Shown one piece after another: positions 25,814-32,773 of a stretch of DNA of 36,947 bases. Where the stretch lies: NCBI GenBank assembly GCA_024690865.1, contig JAILON010000161.1:1-36947 (forward strand). Reading direction: 5' to 3'. The stretch comes from Treponema sp. (GTDB lineage: Bacteria; Spirochaetota; Spirochaetia; Treponematales; Treponemataceae). A model generated the notes under the pieces. It ran no database searches and was not told the DNA's origin. It saw only the letters and a program-made list of their open reading frames with translations. A program made the translations under genes and the position numbers. Numbering within the stretch: position 1 is the first letter of the stretch; every line of letters begins with the position of its first letter.

Positions 25814-27010
25814 CTACAGCCTGGAGGCTATCTCGTCGATGAACTCCCAGCTGTTGACGATTTTCTTGGCGGCGGGTTCGGCAAGGCGGGCAAGGTCGCC
25901 GGTCATGATGCCGTCCTCGATCGTGCCGAGCGTCGCCTTCTCCAGCTTATGCGCAAAATCCGCAAGCTCGGGAGTGCCGTCCAGTTCCGCCCGCTTGGCA
26001 AGGGCGCCGGTCCAGGCAAAGATGAGGGCAACCGGGTTGGTGCTCGTCTTCTCGCCCTTCTGGTAGCGGTAGTAGTGCTTCTGGACGGTGCCGTGGCTCG
26101 CCTCGTATTCGAACTGCCCGCTCGGGCTCACGAGGACGCTCGTCATCATCGCAAGGCTGCCGCAGGCGGAGGCAATCATGTCGCTCATCACGTCGCCATC
26201 GTAGTTCTTGCATGCCCAGAGGAAGCCGCCGTCGGTCTTCATCACGCGGGCGACCGCATCGTCAATGAGCGTGTAGAAGTATTCCAGGCCCGCCGCGTCG
26301 AACTTTGCCTTGAACTCCGCGTCGAACACCTGCTGCATTATCTCCTTGAAGCGGCCGTCGTAGGTCTTGCTGATCGTGTCCTTCGCGCCGAACCAGACGC
26401 TTATCTTCTGGTCCAGGGCGTAGTTGAAGCAGCAGCGGGCAAAGCTTTCTATGGAAGAATCCAGGTTGTGGATGCCCTGGATGATGCCGGGACCCTTCAT
26501 CTCCTGAATGGTTTTGCGGATTTCCGTGCCGTCAGCGCCGGTAAAGACGAGTTCCGCCTTGCCTGCGCAGGGGGTGCGGATTTCGCAGTTCTTGTACACG
26601 TCGCCGTAGGCGTGGCGGCCCAGCACGATGGGCTTGACCCAGCTCTTGACGTTGCAGTGGATGTTCTTGACGAAAATCGGGGCGCGGAAGACAGTGCCGT
26701 CCAGCTCGCCGCGCAGGATGCCGTTGGGGCTGGGGGTCAGGTGGGTCAGCTTGTACTCTTCCATGCGGGCGGCGTTGCTCGTGATTGTCGCGCACTTCAC
26801 GCCCACGCCGAGCCTGCGGATTGCCTCCGCCGCCTCGTAGGTCACCTTGTCGTCGGTCTTGTCGCGCTCGGTAATCGACAGGTCGTAGTACTCGGTCTTG
26901 AGGTCAATGTAGGGAACAAGAAGCTTGTCCTTTATGACCTGCCAGAGGACCCGGGTCATCTCGTCGCCGTCCAGCTCCGCGACGGCGTTCTTCATCTGTA
27001 TCTTCGCCAT
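25814..27010 (-). CDS. icd: NADP-dependent isocitrate dehydrogenase, eukaryotic-like homodimer type (398 aa)
   Basis: Converts isocitrate and NADP+ to 2-oxoglutarate, CO2 and NADPH in the cytosol. The sequence follows the IDH1/IDH2-like subfamily rather than the E. coli Icd type: VAELDGDEMTRVLW at the N-terminus, the substrate loop SPNGILRGELDGTVFRAPI, GRHAYGDVYKN (its Arg equals human IDH1 Arg132), the metal-binding CKNYDGDVMSDMIA, SLAMMTSVLVSP, and the NADP loop EASHGTVQKHYYRYQ with STNPVALIFAWTGAL. ATG 27010 was chosen for its GGAG 6 bases upstream and the family start MxKIxMKN; longer in-frame starts run past the promoter. Its role is probably NADPH and glutamate precursor supply. Confidence 0.95.
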   Translation of the reverse strand: MAKIQMKNAVAELDGDEMTRVLWQVIKDKLLVPYIDLKTEYYDLSITERDKTDDKVTYEAAEAIRRLGVGVKCATITSNAARMEEYKLTHLTPSPNGILRGELDGTVFRAPIFVKNIHCNVKSWVKPIVLGRHAYGDVYKNCEIRTPCAGKAELVFTGADGTEIRKTIQEMKGPGIIQGIHNLDSSIESFARCCFNYALDQKISVWFGAKDTISKTYDGRFKEIMQQVFDAEFKAKFDAAGLEYFYTLIDDAVARVMKTDGGFLWACKNYDGDVMSDMIASACGSLAMMTSVLVSPSGQFEYEASHGTVQKHYYRYQKGEKTSTNPVALIFAWTGALAKRAELDGTPELADFAHKLEKATLGTIEDGIMTGDLARLAEPAAKKIVNSWEFIDEIASRL

Positions 27011-27026
27011 GGTTTTCTCCGTAAGA

Positions 27027-27038
27027 ACGTTTAAACGT
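27027..27038. promoter_or_regulatory. Perfect 12-bp palindrome in the icd leader
   Basis: ACGTTTAAACGT is a perfect palindrome between the predicted icd transcription start and its ribosome binding site. It may be an operator for a dimeric repressor; that is inference only. Confidence 0.4.
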
Positions 27039-27053
27039 ATAAAATCGCCACGA

Positions 27054-27082
27054 ATTCTATAGGAAGATACACGCCCTGTCAA
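27054..27082 (-). promoter_or_regulatory. Consensus promoter of icd
   Basis: Minus-strand TTGACA (27082-27077), 17-base spacer and TAGAAT (27059-27054). The boxes are almost ideal, predicting strong expression with a leader of about 37 bases. Confidence 0.85.
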
Positions 27083-27118
27083 CACGTCCGAGTTTCGTCA
27101 CTACAGGGCGTTTTTTTT
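27072..27118 (+). terminator. Plus-strand terminator overlapping the icd promoter
   Basis: CGCCCTGT (27072-27079) pairs with ACAGGGCG (27103-27110) around a 23-base loop, followed by eight T. It points towards the downstream ATPase gene and would end antisense transcription arising in icd. Confidence 0.7.
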
Positions 27119-27137
27119 ATGCCCGCCGGCTCAAAAT

Positions 27138-27215
27138 CTGGAAAAATGTGATTTTCCGCCCGAATTCAGCTGGAAAAATGTGATTTTTTCGCCAAAAAAC
27201 GCTGGAAAAATGTGA
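27138..27215 (+). repeat. Three direct repeats phased at 32 bp before second ATPase gene
   Basis: CTGGAAAAATGTGA occurs perfectly at 27138, 27170 and 27202, exactly 32 bases apart (about three helical turns). In unit 1 it extends to the dyad GGAAAA-ATGTGA-TTTTCC. The third copy contains the -35 box of the ATPase promoter. Confidence 0.93.
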
Positions 27216-27231
27216 CGGGACGGTGTATCCT
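27203..27231 (+). promoter_or_regulatory. Promoter overlapping the third 32-bp-phased repeat
   Basis: TGGAAA (27203-27208, inside repeat 3), 17-base spacer and TATCCT (27226-27231). ATG 27238 follows after 6 bases, again predicting a leaderless mRNA. The boxes are only moderate matches to consensus. Confidence 0.5.
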
Positions 27232-27237
27232 AGTGCT

Positions 27238-28578
27238 ATGCTCAGGCGGAAGATAGACGGCGACCTCATACAATGGAAAAACAACCCCGACCGCAAGCCC
27301 CTCATCATCAAGGGGGCACGGCAGATAGGGAAGACATTCTCCATAGAGCACTTTGCCCGCACCTACCGGAGTTTCATCGAAATCAACTTCGTCACGGAAC
27401 CCCAGTTCAAGCGGATATTTGAAGGCGGCTTCTCCCCGGAGCACGTCATCCGCCAGATAAGCCTTCTGAAACCGGACTGGAAGTTCATCCCGCACGAGAC
27501 GCTCATCCTCTTTGACGAGATGCAGGCCTGCCCCGACTGCGCGACCTGCCTCAAGTTCTTCAAGCAGGACGGCAGCTATGACGTCATCTGCTCCGGTTCC
27601 CTGCTCGGCATCCAGTACGAGGAAGTCACGTCCGTGAGCGTGGGCTACAAAGAGGACTACGAGATGCACTCGCTGGACTTCGAGGAATTCCTCTGGGCCA
27701 AAGGTTATGCGCAGGAGCAGATAGACGGAATCCTTGACCACATGCGGAACCTGGCCCCCTTTTCCGAACTTGAGTACGGCGTCTGGATGGAAAACTTCCG
27801 GGAATACATGACGCTCGGGGGAATGCCCAAGGTGGTCGATATGTTCGTCAGCCAGAAGAACTATTCCGGCACGCTGAACGAGCAGGTGCAGATCCTCCGC
27901 GCCTACGAGGAGGACATAGTGAAGTACGCCTCCGGGCTGGACAAGGCGAAGATAAAGAACATCTACGCGCACATCCCTGTCTTCCTCGCCAAGGAGAACA
28001 AGCGCTACCAGATTACGAAGGTTGCCCCCGGCGCGCGGAACCGGGAGTACGTCGGTACCGTGGACTGGCTGAGCGACGCAGGAATCGTAAACGTCTGCTA
28101 CTGCCTGGAAGCCCCGGAACTGCCGCTCAAGGGGAACTACAATCCCAAGGAATACAAAATCTATTTCCGGGATACGGGGCTGCTCATTGCCTCGCTCGAC
28201 GAGGAGGCGCAGGCGGACCTGCGGCAGAACAGGAATTTCAACACCTACAAGGGGGCGATTTACGAGAACGCCATCGCCGACATCCTCTTCAAGCAGGGCT
28301 ACCGGCTCTACTATTACTGGAACGAGAAATCGACGCTGGAGATGGACTTCTTTGTCCGCGATGCGCAGAGCCTGGTCCCGCTGGAGGTGAAGGCGACGGA
28401 CAACGCGACCGCCTCGCTCCGAAAGCTCGTCGGGAAAGAGCAGTACGCCGACATCCGCTACGGCATAAAGCTCTGCGACAGGAACGTCGGGTTCAACGGC
28501 AGCTTCTATACCTTCCCCTATTTCTGCGCCTTCATGCTCCGCCGCTACCTGACGGGAAAGACCGGGTCAGGCAGGTGA
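27238..28578 (+). CDS. AAA-type ATPase with DUF4143 domain, second copy (446 aa)
   Basis: A P-loop ATPase of the AAA_14/DUF4143 family. Walker A is GARQIGKTF (residues 26-34) and Walker B is LILFDEMQ (Asp94). The sensor 1 region is VICSGSLLGIQ, and the family's SLDFEEFLWAKG and LGGMPKVVDMFV blocks follow. The C-terminal part carries YYYWNEKSTLEMDFFV and LVPLEVKATDN, an acidic/ExK arrangement that recalls PD-(D/E)xK nucleases. It is only distantly similar to the 10666-11952 ATPase. An in-frame GTG at 27223 precedes ATG 27238, but ATG fits both the promoter and the usual family start MLRRKI. Function is unknown; the gene lies between icd and a lipoprotein, unrelated to both. Confidence 0.92.
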   Translation: MLRRKIDGDLIQWKNNPDRKPLIIKGARQIGKTFSIEHFARTYRSFIEINFVTEPQFKRIFEGGFSPEHVIRQISLLKPDWKFIPHETLILFDEMQACPDCATCLKFFKQDGSYDVICSGSLLGIQYEEVTSVSVGYKEDYEMHSLDFEEFLWAKGYAQEQIDGILDHMRNLAPFSELEYGVWMENFREYMTLGGMPKVVDMFVSQKNYSGTLNEQVQILRAYEEDIVKYASGLDKAKIKNIYAHIPVFLAKENKRYQITKVAPGARNREYVGTVDWLSDAGIVNVCYCLEAPELPLKGNYNPKEYKIYFRDTGLLIASLDEEAQADLRQNRNFNTYKGAIYENAIADILFKQGYRLYYYWNEKSTLEMDFFVRDAQSLVPLEVKATDNATASLRKLVGKEQYADIRYGIKLCDRNVGFNGSFYTFPYFCAFMLRRYLTGKTGSGR

Positions 28579-28618
28579 TGCTGAACAAGTTTTATGCCCG
28601 GGGCTTGCACGATTTACC

Positions 28619-29329
28619 CTAAATCTGCCCGTCCGCCCCTATCGGCTTTATGCTAAAGTAGAACCCATAACGAGTGGTAGAGACGACGGCTTCTGTTTTC
28701 CGGAGCATTGCGACCCGGTCCATCTCCGAAAGCTCCGCGGCAGCGCCCTCATCCAAAGATATGCTGATGCGGTAGCGCATCAATAGACCGCGCCGGCGCC
28801 TGACCTCTATGCTGCCGGCCTTCTTCCCGTCCCTGCCGTATATCACCGCGCCCTGCTGCGTCCAGCTGTTCCCCGGAATGTAATAGCCCTTCGGATTGCC
28901 CCGGGCATCAAAGAACAAAAAATCGGGCCCCTTTCCTTCCTGCCGGTACAGCGCCTGCATATAGCCGAGGCAGCTCCCGTCCCTGTCGTAATACGCTTCT
29001 GTTTCGCCGCTGTTGTAGTCGGAATTGGCGAACGCAGGATCCTCAGTCCAGACATGCCTGATGCAAAACTGCTTTTCGCCGTCAATCGAATACACGTAGC
29101 TGCTGTCAAAGAAGCCTTTCTCCGTCGCGTGCCCGGCAACCGCCCCGTCGGCCTCTATGTCCGAAGAAACATGGATGGCGGTTTTCCTCGCCTTCATGCG
29201 GATGTTTTTTGACGATGCAAATGCCTCCCGCGCCTCGTTCCCCGACAGCGACGGCAGCTCGTTCCCGGAACATGCGCAGAACCCAATCAGGACGGCAGAA
29301 AGAGCCGCCAGCAGCTGTATTTTTTTCAT
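28619..29329 (-). CDS. Putative lipoprotein (236 aa)
   Basis: The signal peptide MKKIQLLAALSAVLIGFCAC ends in a relaxed spirochaete-type lipobox (FCAC, lipidation at Cys20). The mature protein is probably beta-rich, with short repeats of aromatic/charged strands such as YVYSIDGEKQFCIRHVW, EAYYDRDGSCLGYMQ and FLFFDARGNPKGYYIPG. I do not recognise a family; its shape recalls LolA/LolB-type or outer-sheath-associated lipoproteins, without proof. GGAGG lies 4 bases before ATG 29329. It ends 40 bases from the convergent ATPase stop, with no clear terminator between. Confidence 0.75.
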   Translation of the reverse strand: MKKIQLLAALSAVLIGFCACSGNELPSLSGNEAREAFASSKNIRMKARKTAIHVSSDIEADGAVAGHATEKGFFDSSYVYSIDGEKQFCIRHVWTEDPAFANSDYNSGETEAYYDRDGSCLGYMQALYRQEGKGPDFLFFDARGNPKGYYIPGNSWTQQGAVIYGRDGKKAGSIEVRRRRGLLMRYRISISLDEGAAAELSEMDRVAMLRKTEAVVSTTRYGFYFSIKPIGADGQI

Positions 29330-29377
29330 GAATCCTCCATAGCAGTGCAAATGGCATACATTCACTGCCACATCCCC

Positions 29378-29383
29378 ATTATA
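29378..29383 (-). promoter_or_regulatory. -10 box of lipoprotein gene
   Basis: A perfect TATAAT on the minus strand about 48 bases before ATG 29329. No good -35 box is found at 16-18 bases, so an activator or an extended -10 element may be needed. Confidence 0.4.
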
Positions 29384-29403
29384 CCGCACATCCGCCGGAA
29401 TTG

Positions 29404-29490
29404 CTACTTTTCTTCGACAACCGCAATCTCCTCCGCGGTCAGGCCGTAGAGCCTGTAGATATACGGACACAACAGGGCAACGTCCGCCAT
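29404..29490 (-). pseudogene. 28-codon remnant resembling a restriction-modification enzyme C-terminus
   Basis: The frame reads MADVALLCPYIYRLYGL and then TAEEIAVVEEK. A LYGLTxEEIxxVE ending is common at the extreme C-terminus of Eco57I-like restriction/methylase and PglX-like proteins. Nothing upstream continues the homology; the repeat array lies there instead. A TATACT box (29502-29497) stands 6 bases before the ATG, so this stub could still be transcribed as a leaderless mini-gene. It is either a decayed gene end or a tiny gene in its own right. Confidence 0.45.
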
Positions 29491-29527
29491 GGGAACAGTA
29501 TAGCACATCCTGTGGTATTGCACCAGA

Positions 29528-29660
29528 GTTGCATTACGGTCGTGACGGTGTTGCGTCACGGTCGTGACAGAGTTGCGACACGGTCGTGACGGTGTTGCGA
29601 CACGGGCGTGACAGAGTTGCGTCACGGTCGGTGCCGGAGTTGCGTCACGGTCGTGACCAC
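29528..29660. repeat. Six tandem 22-bp repeats with a palindromic core
   Basis: Units start at 29528, 29550, 29572, 29594, 29616 (23 bases) and 29639. Each begins GTTGC and most contain TCACGGTCGTGA, an inverted repeat with 5-6-base arms around GT. Degenerate copies (for example TGCGTCACG and GTGACG words) continue to about 29755. No spacers, so not CRISPR. Confidence 0.93.
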
Positions 29661-29970
29661 GACGCTACGCACCTGCTGGCGTCATGTGCGTCACGTCCGC
29701 GCCCACGACGCCATTGCTTGCGCCATGTATCAGTGACGTCTTCAGGTGACGATGCAACCTTGCAAGCCGTGTGGGAAAAAATTCCGTGTGGACTAAAATC
29801 TACACGAAGCGGGGCACGGCATGCCGTATATTAGTGGCACAAGGACGGGGCAAAAGCCACTTCCGCGTTGCGGAGGAGTCCTGAATCAAATTCTGACCGG
29901 ACAGGTCGTCACGGGCACAGGTCCCGTAACCTGCACGGTCATCCGGGCCATCAGGCCCAAGGAGTTCATT
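29661..29970 (+). other. Intergenic leader region of HU-like gene
   Basis: This stretch contains decayed repeat words up to about 29755, a TAAAAT (29794-29799) and a TATATT (29827-29832) as possible -10 boxes without good -35 partners, an ACGGG/CCCGT hairpin near 29918-29935, and GGGCC-ATCA-GGCCC (29945-29958) ending one base before the AAGGAG ribosome binding site. The last hairpin could modulate access to that site. No ORF is supported. Confidence 0.4.
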
Positions 29971-30768
29971 ATGAACCTTAACACGTTGAGCAGCGAACCG
30001 CTGACAAGCAAAACTGGAAGGCTGGCAATAGCCTTGTATCCAAACACCATGACAGGCATGGATGGAGAGAAAACCTCCTACTATGCCCGCGTCATAAACC
30101 GCAGCCGACTCAGGCAGGAGGACATAGCCGACGACATCATAGCGAGCGGAACGAATATGTCCAAAGAAGAGATTGTCCGCATGTGGAAGCTTATAAACAA
30201 TGCGGTCACATGCCGCCTTGCCGACGGCCTTTCCGTGGACACCGGCCTGGGCTTGCTCCGCCCGTCAATCACCGGGTCGTTCGACAGCGCGAACAGCGAG
30301 TTTGACAAAAAGAAGCATACCATCACCGTGCAGTACCGCCCCGAAGGACAGCTGCGGGAGCTGATGTCGTCGCTGACGCCGGTAATCGCACAGGGCAACC
30401 ACGTACTGCCGGAGATTACGTCCGTGCAGGACAAATCGCTGCCCCCGGATGAGGCGGACAGCCTTAGTCCCGGAGGTTTCTTTTCCATACGGGGAAAGAA
30501 CATCATGGTGCTTGGCACTGCAGGCGAAAACGAAAGCGAAAGTCCGGTCGGCCTGTACTTTGACAATACGGAAGAACCGGAAAAGTCCATGCGCTTGCTG
30601 CCATCGCAGATTTACCACAACTCCACGACACTTCTGGAAGGCATAATCCCCCAGCTTAAAAACGGCATATACAAGGTACGGGTAGCAACCAAGTACTGCG
30701 GAAAAAAGGGACGCAGGACCGTGCAGGAGCACTGCTTCGCAAAGGATTTCACAGTTTCGTCGATGTAA
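29971..30768 (+). CDS. HU-like DNA-binding domain plus DUF4469 protein (265 aa)
   Basis: The N-terminal 120 residues match the HU-DNA_bdg type (LALYPNTMTG-like start, YYARVINRSRLRQEDIADDI, a middle segment on an IVRMWKLINNAVTCRLADG frame, and VDTGLGLLRPSITGSFDSA). The C-terminal half is a DUF4469/IG-like beta domain (GGFFSIRGKNIMVLGTAGEN, then LLPSQIYHNSTTLLEGIIP, ending in GIYKVRVATKY). This architecture is typical of Bacteroidetes and some treponemes and is presumed to bind DNA as a dimer. AAGGAG sits 6 bases before ATG 29971; a longer in-frame start at 29821 lacks a site. It is adjacent to the 22-bp palindromic array, which makes that array a candidate target. Confidence 0.85.
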   Translation: MNLNTLSSEPLTSKTGRLAIALYPNTMTGMDGEKTSYYARVINRSRLRQEDIADDIIASGTNMSKEEIVRMWKLINNAVTCRLADGLSVDTGLGLLRPSITGSFDSANSEFDKKKHTITVQYRPEGQLRELMSSLTPVIAQGNHVLPEITSVQDKSLPPDEADSLSPGGFFSIRGKNIMVLGTAGENESESPVGLYFDNTEEPEKSMRLLPSQIYHNSTTLLEGIIPQLKNGIYKVRVATKYCGKKGRRTVQEHCFAKDFTVSSM

Positions 30769-30793
30769 AAAAACGTAGTAAAAAATCGCAAAA

Positions 30794-30825
30794 CCCCCGC
30801 AGGACGCCAAGTCCTCCTGCGGGGG
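30794..30825. terminator. GC-rich hairpin after HU-like gene
   Basis: CCCCCGCAGGA/TCCTGCGGGGG, a perfect 11-bp stem with a 10-base loop. No T-run follows on the plus strand; a T-rich stretch follows on the minus strand. GGATAGC (30824-30830) can pair with GCTATCC (30848-30854) and overlaps the right arm by two bases, so two alternative folds are possible just before the next gene. Confidence 0.55.
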
Positions 30826-30876
30826 ATAGCAAATATCCTCCCGTTGTGCTATCCTTGGCTTCTACGGGGGAAGAAC

Positions 30877-32661
30877 GTGAAGAAGGCTTACAAGGTCCTG
30901 ACGCTGCTGTTTTCAATGCTTTTCATCCTGTGCCTTTCGGCAGCCTTCCTGCCGGCGGTGCAGCGCTTCACCATACACTTTGTCGAAGTACACAGGAACG
31001 ACGACATAAACGACGTCTTCTGGGCCCAGCAGATGTTCGCCTTCGCCTCGCTGGGAATCATCGCAATCCTGCTGTTCGACTTCATCCTGCTGAGCGAACG
31101 GGGACGGAAGCTTTTCCTTGAATTCATCGGCGACATAGGGGCCGTGGCCAGGACCGTCGGCGAGAACAAAAAATACCTGCTCCTCCTCATGGGCCTCTAC
31201 TTCCTCGGCTACTTTTCCATAATCCGGGCGAACTATTCCAACTACCCCATCGACGACCTGGCACGGCAGCTGCGGGGAAGCAGGGAATGGGTGAACTTCT
31301 ACCGCTACGTTTCGGAAATCGGCTCCATCTTCGTCCATACGTCCATGCGCATATTCGACGTCGCGCCGCTGACGCAGTTCATCGCCATCTTCTTCATCTC
31401 GCTCGCGTCCTTCTTCATCATCCACAGTCTGACGGACGGTGACTTTTCGCCGGCGGCATGCATCGCCTCCCTTCCGGCGGGCCTGTTTCCCTTCTACCTT
31501 TCAAACTTTTCATACCGCTACGATTCGCCATACATGGCGTTCTCCATACTGGTCAGCGTGACCCCCTTCATGTTCCTGGCAAAGAAACGGAGCTTCATAA
31601 TCAGTTCCGTCCTGTGCCTCTTCCTCATGTGCACCTCCTACCAGGCGTCCAGCGGGATATACGTGTTCATGGCCATCCTGCATTTCCTTAAAATGCTCAC
31701 GCAGGACAAGGGGCCGTTGGAAAACTGGGACAGGACCGCTCCTTCGGGTCGCCGCGCCGTATCTGCAAAAGCCCTCGCCAGCTTCACGGTGACAAGCGTG
31801 CTGTGCTACGTGGCCACGCTCCTGTTCTTTTCCTTCCTCTTTATTGAAAAGATTGAGGAGGAAATATACGTGGACATGACCCCGAAGCTTTCCATGCTGC
31901 TTCCCAATTCCATCGCCTACATAAAGAAGCTCGTCTGGGGACTGGGGAAAAGCTCCACGCTGCGCTTTTCGGCACTCCTGCCCGCCGTATTCCTGTACTG
32001 CATCACGAAGCGGGCGCGCTGCGGCAGGCTTCCGGCATTTGCCCTTTCGCTGGCGGGCCTTGCGGTCTCCCTCCCTCTAACCTACGGCTCCTACATCGCG
32101 CTGGCCCGTCCGGAGTTCTACCCGCGGGCCTTTGCCGGCATAGGGGTGTTCATGGGCTGCCTGGGAGCGATGTCCGTGTCGCTCATCGGACGGGAGGGTA
32201 TGTCCAGCAGGCTGGTCCGTGCGGCCACGTTCTGCCTTTCGTACTGCTGCATCGCATTCGCATTCGCGTTTGGAAACGCGCAATGCGCACAGAAGGAGTA
32301 CATACGTTTCCGGGGGACCCTGCTTGCGCAGGACCTGTCCGAATTCATTCGGGAAGGCGACAGGAACATCGAGCTCAAATTCGTGGACAGCATCGGCTAT
32401 GCCCGCAAGGCGGAACTGCTCACGAAGATATATCCGCTGACGACGGAGGCCATGGACATAGGGCTTTCGCGGGGCAGCTCCTGCGAGCTCATCCTTGAGT
32501 CGATGAACCTGATACGGCTGCAGGGAAAGTCCAGCCATGACTACGACGGAGCGGACATGCCGGTCCTGAAGGAAACGGCATACCATACAATCCAGGGACG
32601 GGACGGCAAGTTCCTGATTACGCTCAGGAGCCCGGACATACCGACATTGAAGGACATGTAG
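30877..32661 (+). CDS. GtrII-like polytopic glucosyltransferase-type membrane protein (594 aa)
   Basis: A multi-spanning inner-membrane protein with about 10-12 helices. The segment after helix 4, YPIDDLARQLRG, provides the acidic residues expected of GT-C enzymes. The LSNFSYRYDSPYMAFSI block and the MCTSYQASSGIYVF block match the Glucos_trans_II (GtrII) family, whose members add glucosyl groups from a lipid carrier to surface polysaccharides. A soluble periplasmic C-terminal part follows the last helix. GTG 30877 was chosen for GGGGGAAG just upstream; an in-frame TTG at 30844 is less likely. The likely role is decoration of a surface glycan with the neighbouring glycosyltransferases; the acceptor is unknown. 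Confidence 0.82.
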   Translation: MKKAYKVLTLLFSMLFILCLSAAFLPAVQRFTIHFVEVHRNDDINDVFWAQQMFAFASLGIIAILLFDFILLSERGRKLFLEFIGDIGAVARTVGENKKYLLLLMGLYFLGYFSIIRANYSNYPIDDLARQLRGSREWVNFYRYVSEIGSIFVHTSMRIFDVAPLTQFIAIFFISLASFFIIHSLTDGDFSPAACIASLPAGLFPFYLSNFSYRYDSPYMAFSILVSVTPFMFLAKKRSFIISSVLCLFLMCTSYQASSGIYVFMAILHFLKMLTQDKGPLENWDRTAPSGRRAVSAKALASFTVTSVLCYVATLLFFSFLFIEKIEEEIYVDMTPKLSMLLPNSIAYIKKLVWGLGKSSTLRFSALLPAVFLYCITKRARCGRLPAFALSLAGLAVSLPLTYGSYIALARPEFYPRAFAGIGVFMGCLGAMSVSLIGREGMSSRLVRAATFCLSYCCIAFAFAFGNAQCAQKEYIRFRGTLLAQDLSEFIREGDRNIELKFVDSIGYARKAELLTKIYPLTTEAMDIGLSRGSSCELILESMNLIRLQGKSSHDYDGADMPVLKETAYHTIQGRDGKFLITLRSPDIPTLKDM

Positions 32662-32733
32662 GGCGAGACCTGCGGCGAATCGTTATACGCCCGCACTTCC
32701 GCACCCGACTCCTCCACACGGCCGCACGACGGC

Positions 32734-32762
32734 TTGAGCTTGCGGGCAAAATGCGGTATACT
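32734..32762 (+). promoter_or_regulatory. Promoter of glycosyltransferase operon
   Basis: TTGAGC (32734-32739), 17-base spacer and TATACT (32757-32762), 11 bases before ATG 32774. The leader would be about 4-5 bases, without a ribosome binding site. Confidence 0.55.
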
Positions 32763-32773
32763 TTATACCCGTT

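Noticed and set aside
29528..29660. CRISPR-like array
   Set aside because: Short 22-bp tandem units without spacers and no cas genes.
29821..29970. 50-codon N-terminal extension of the HU-like protein
   Set aside because: No ribosome binding site at the upstream ATG and no homology in the extension; ATG 29971 has AAGGAG at 6 bases.
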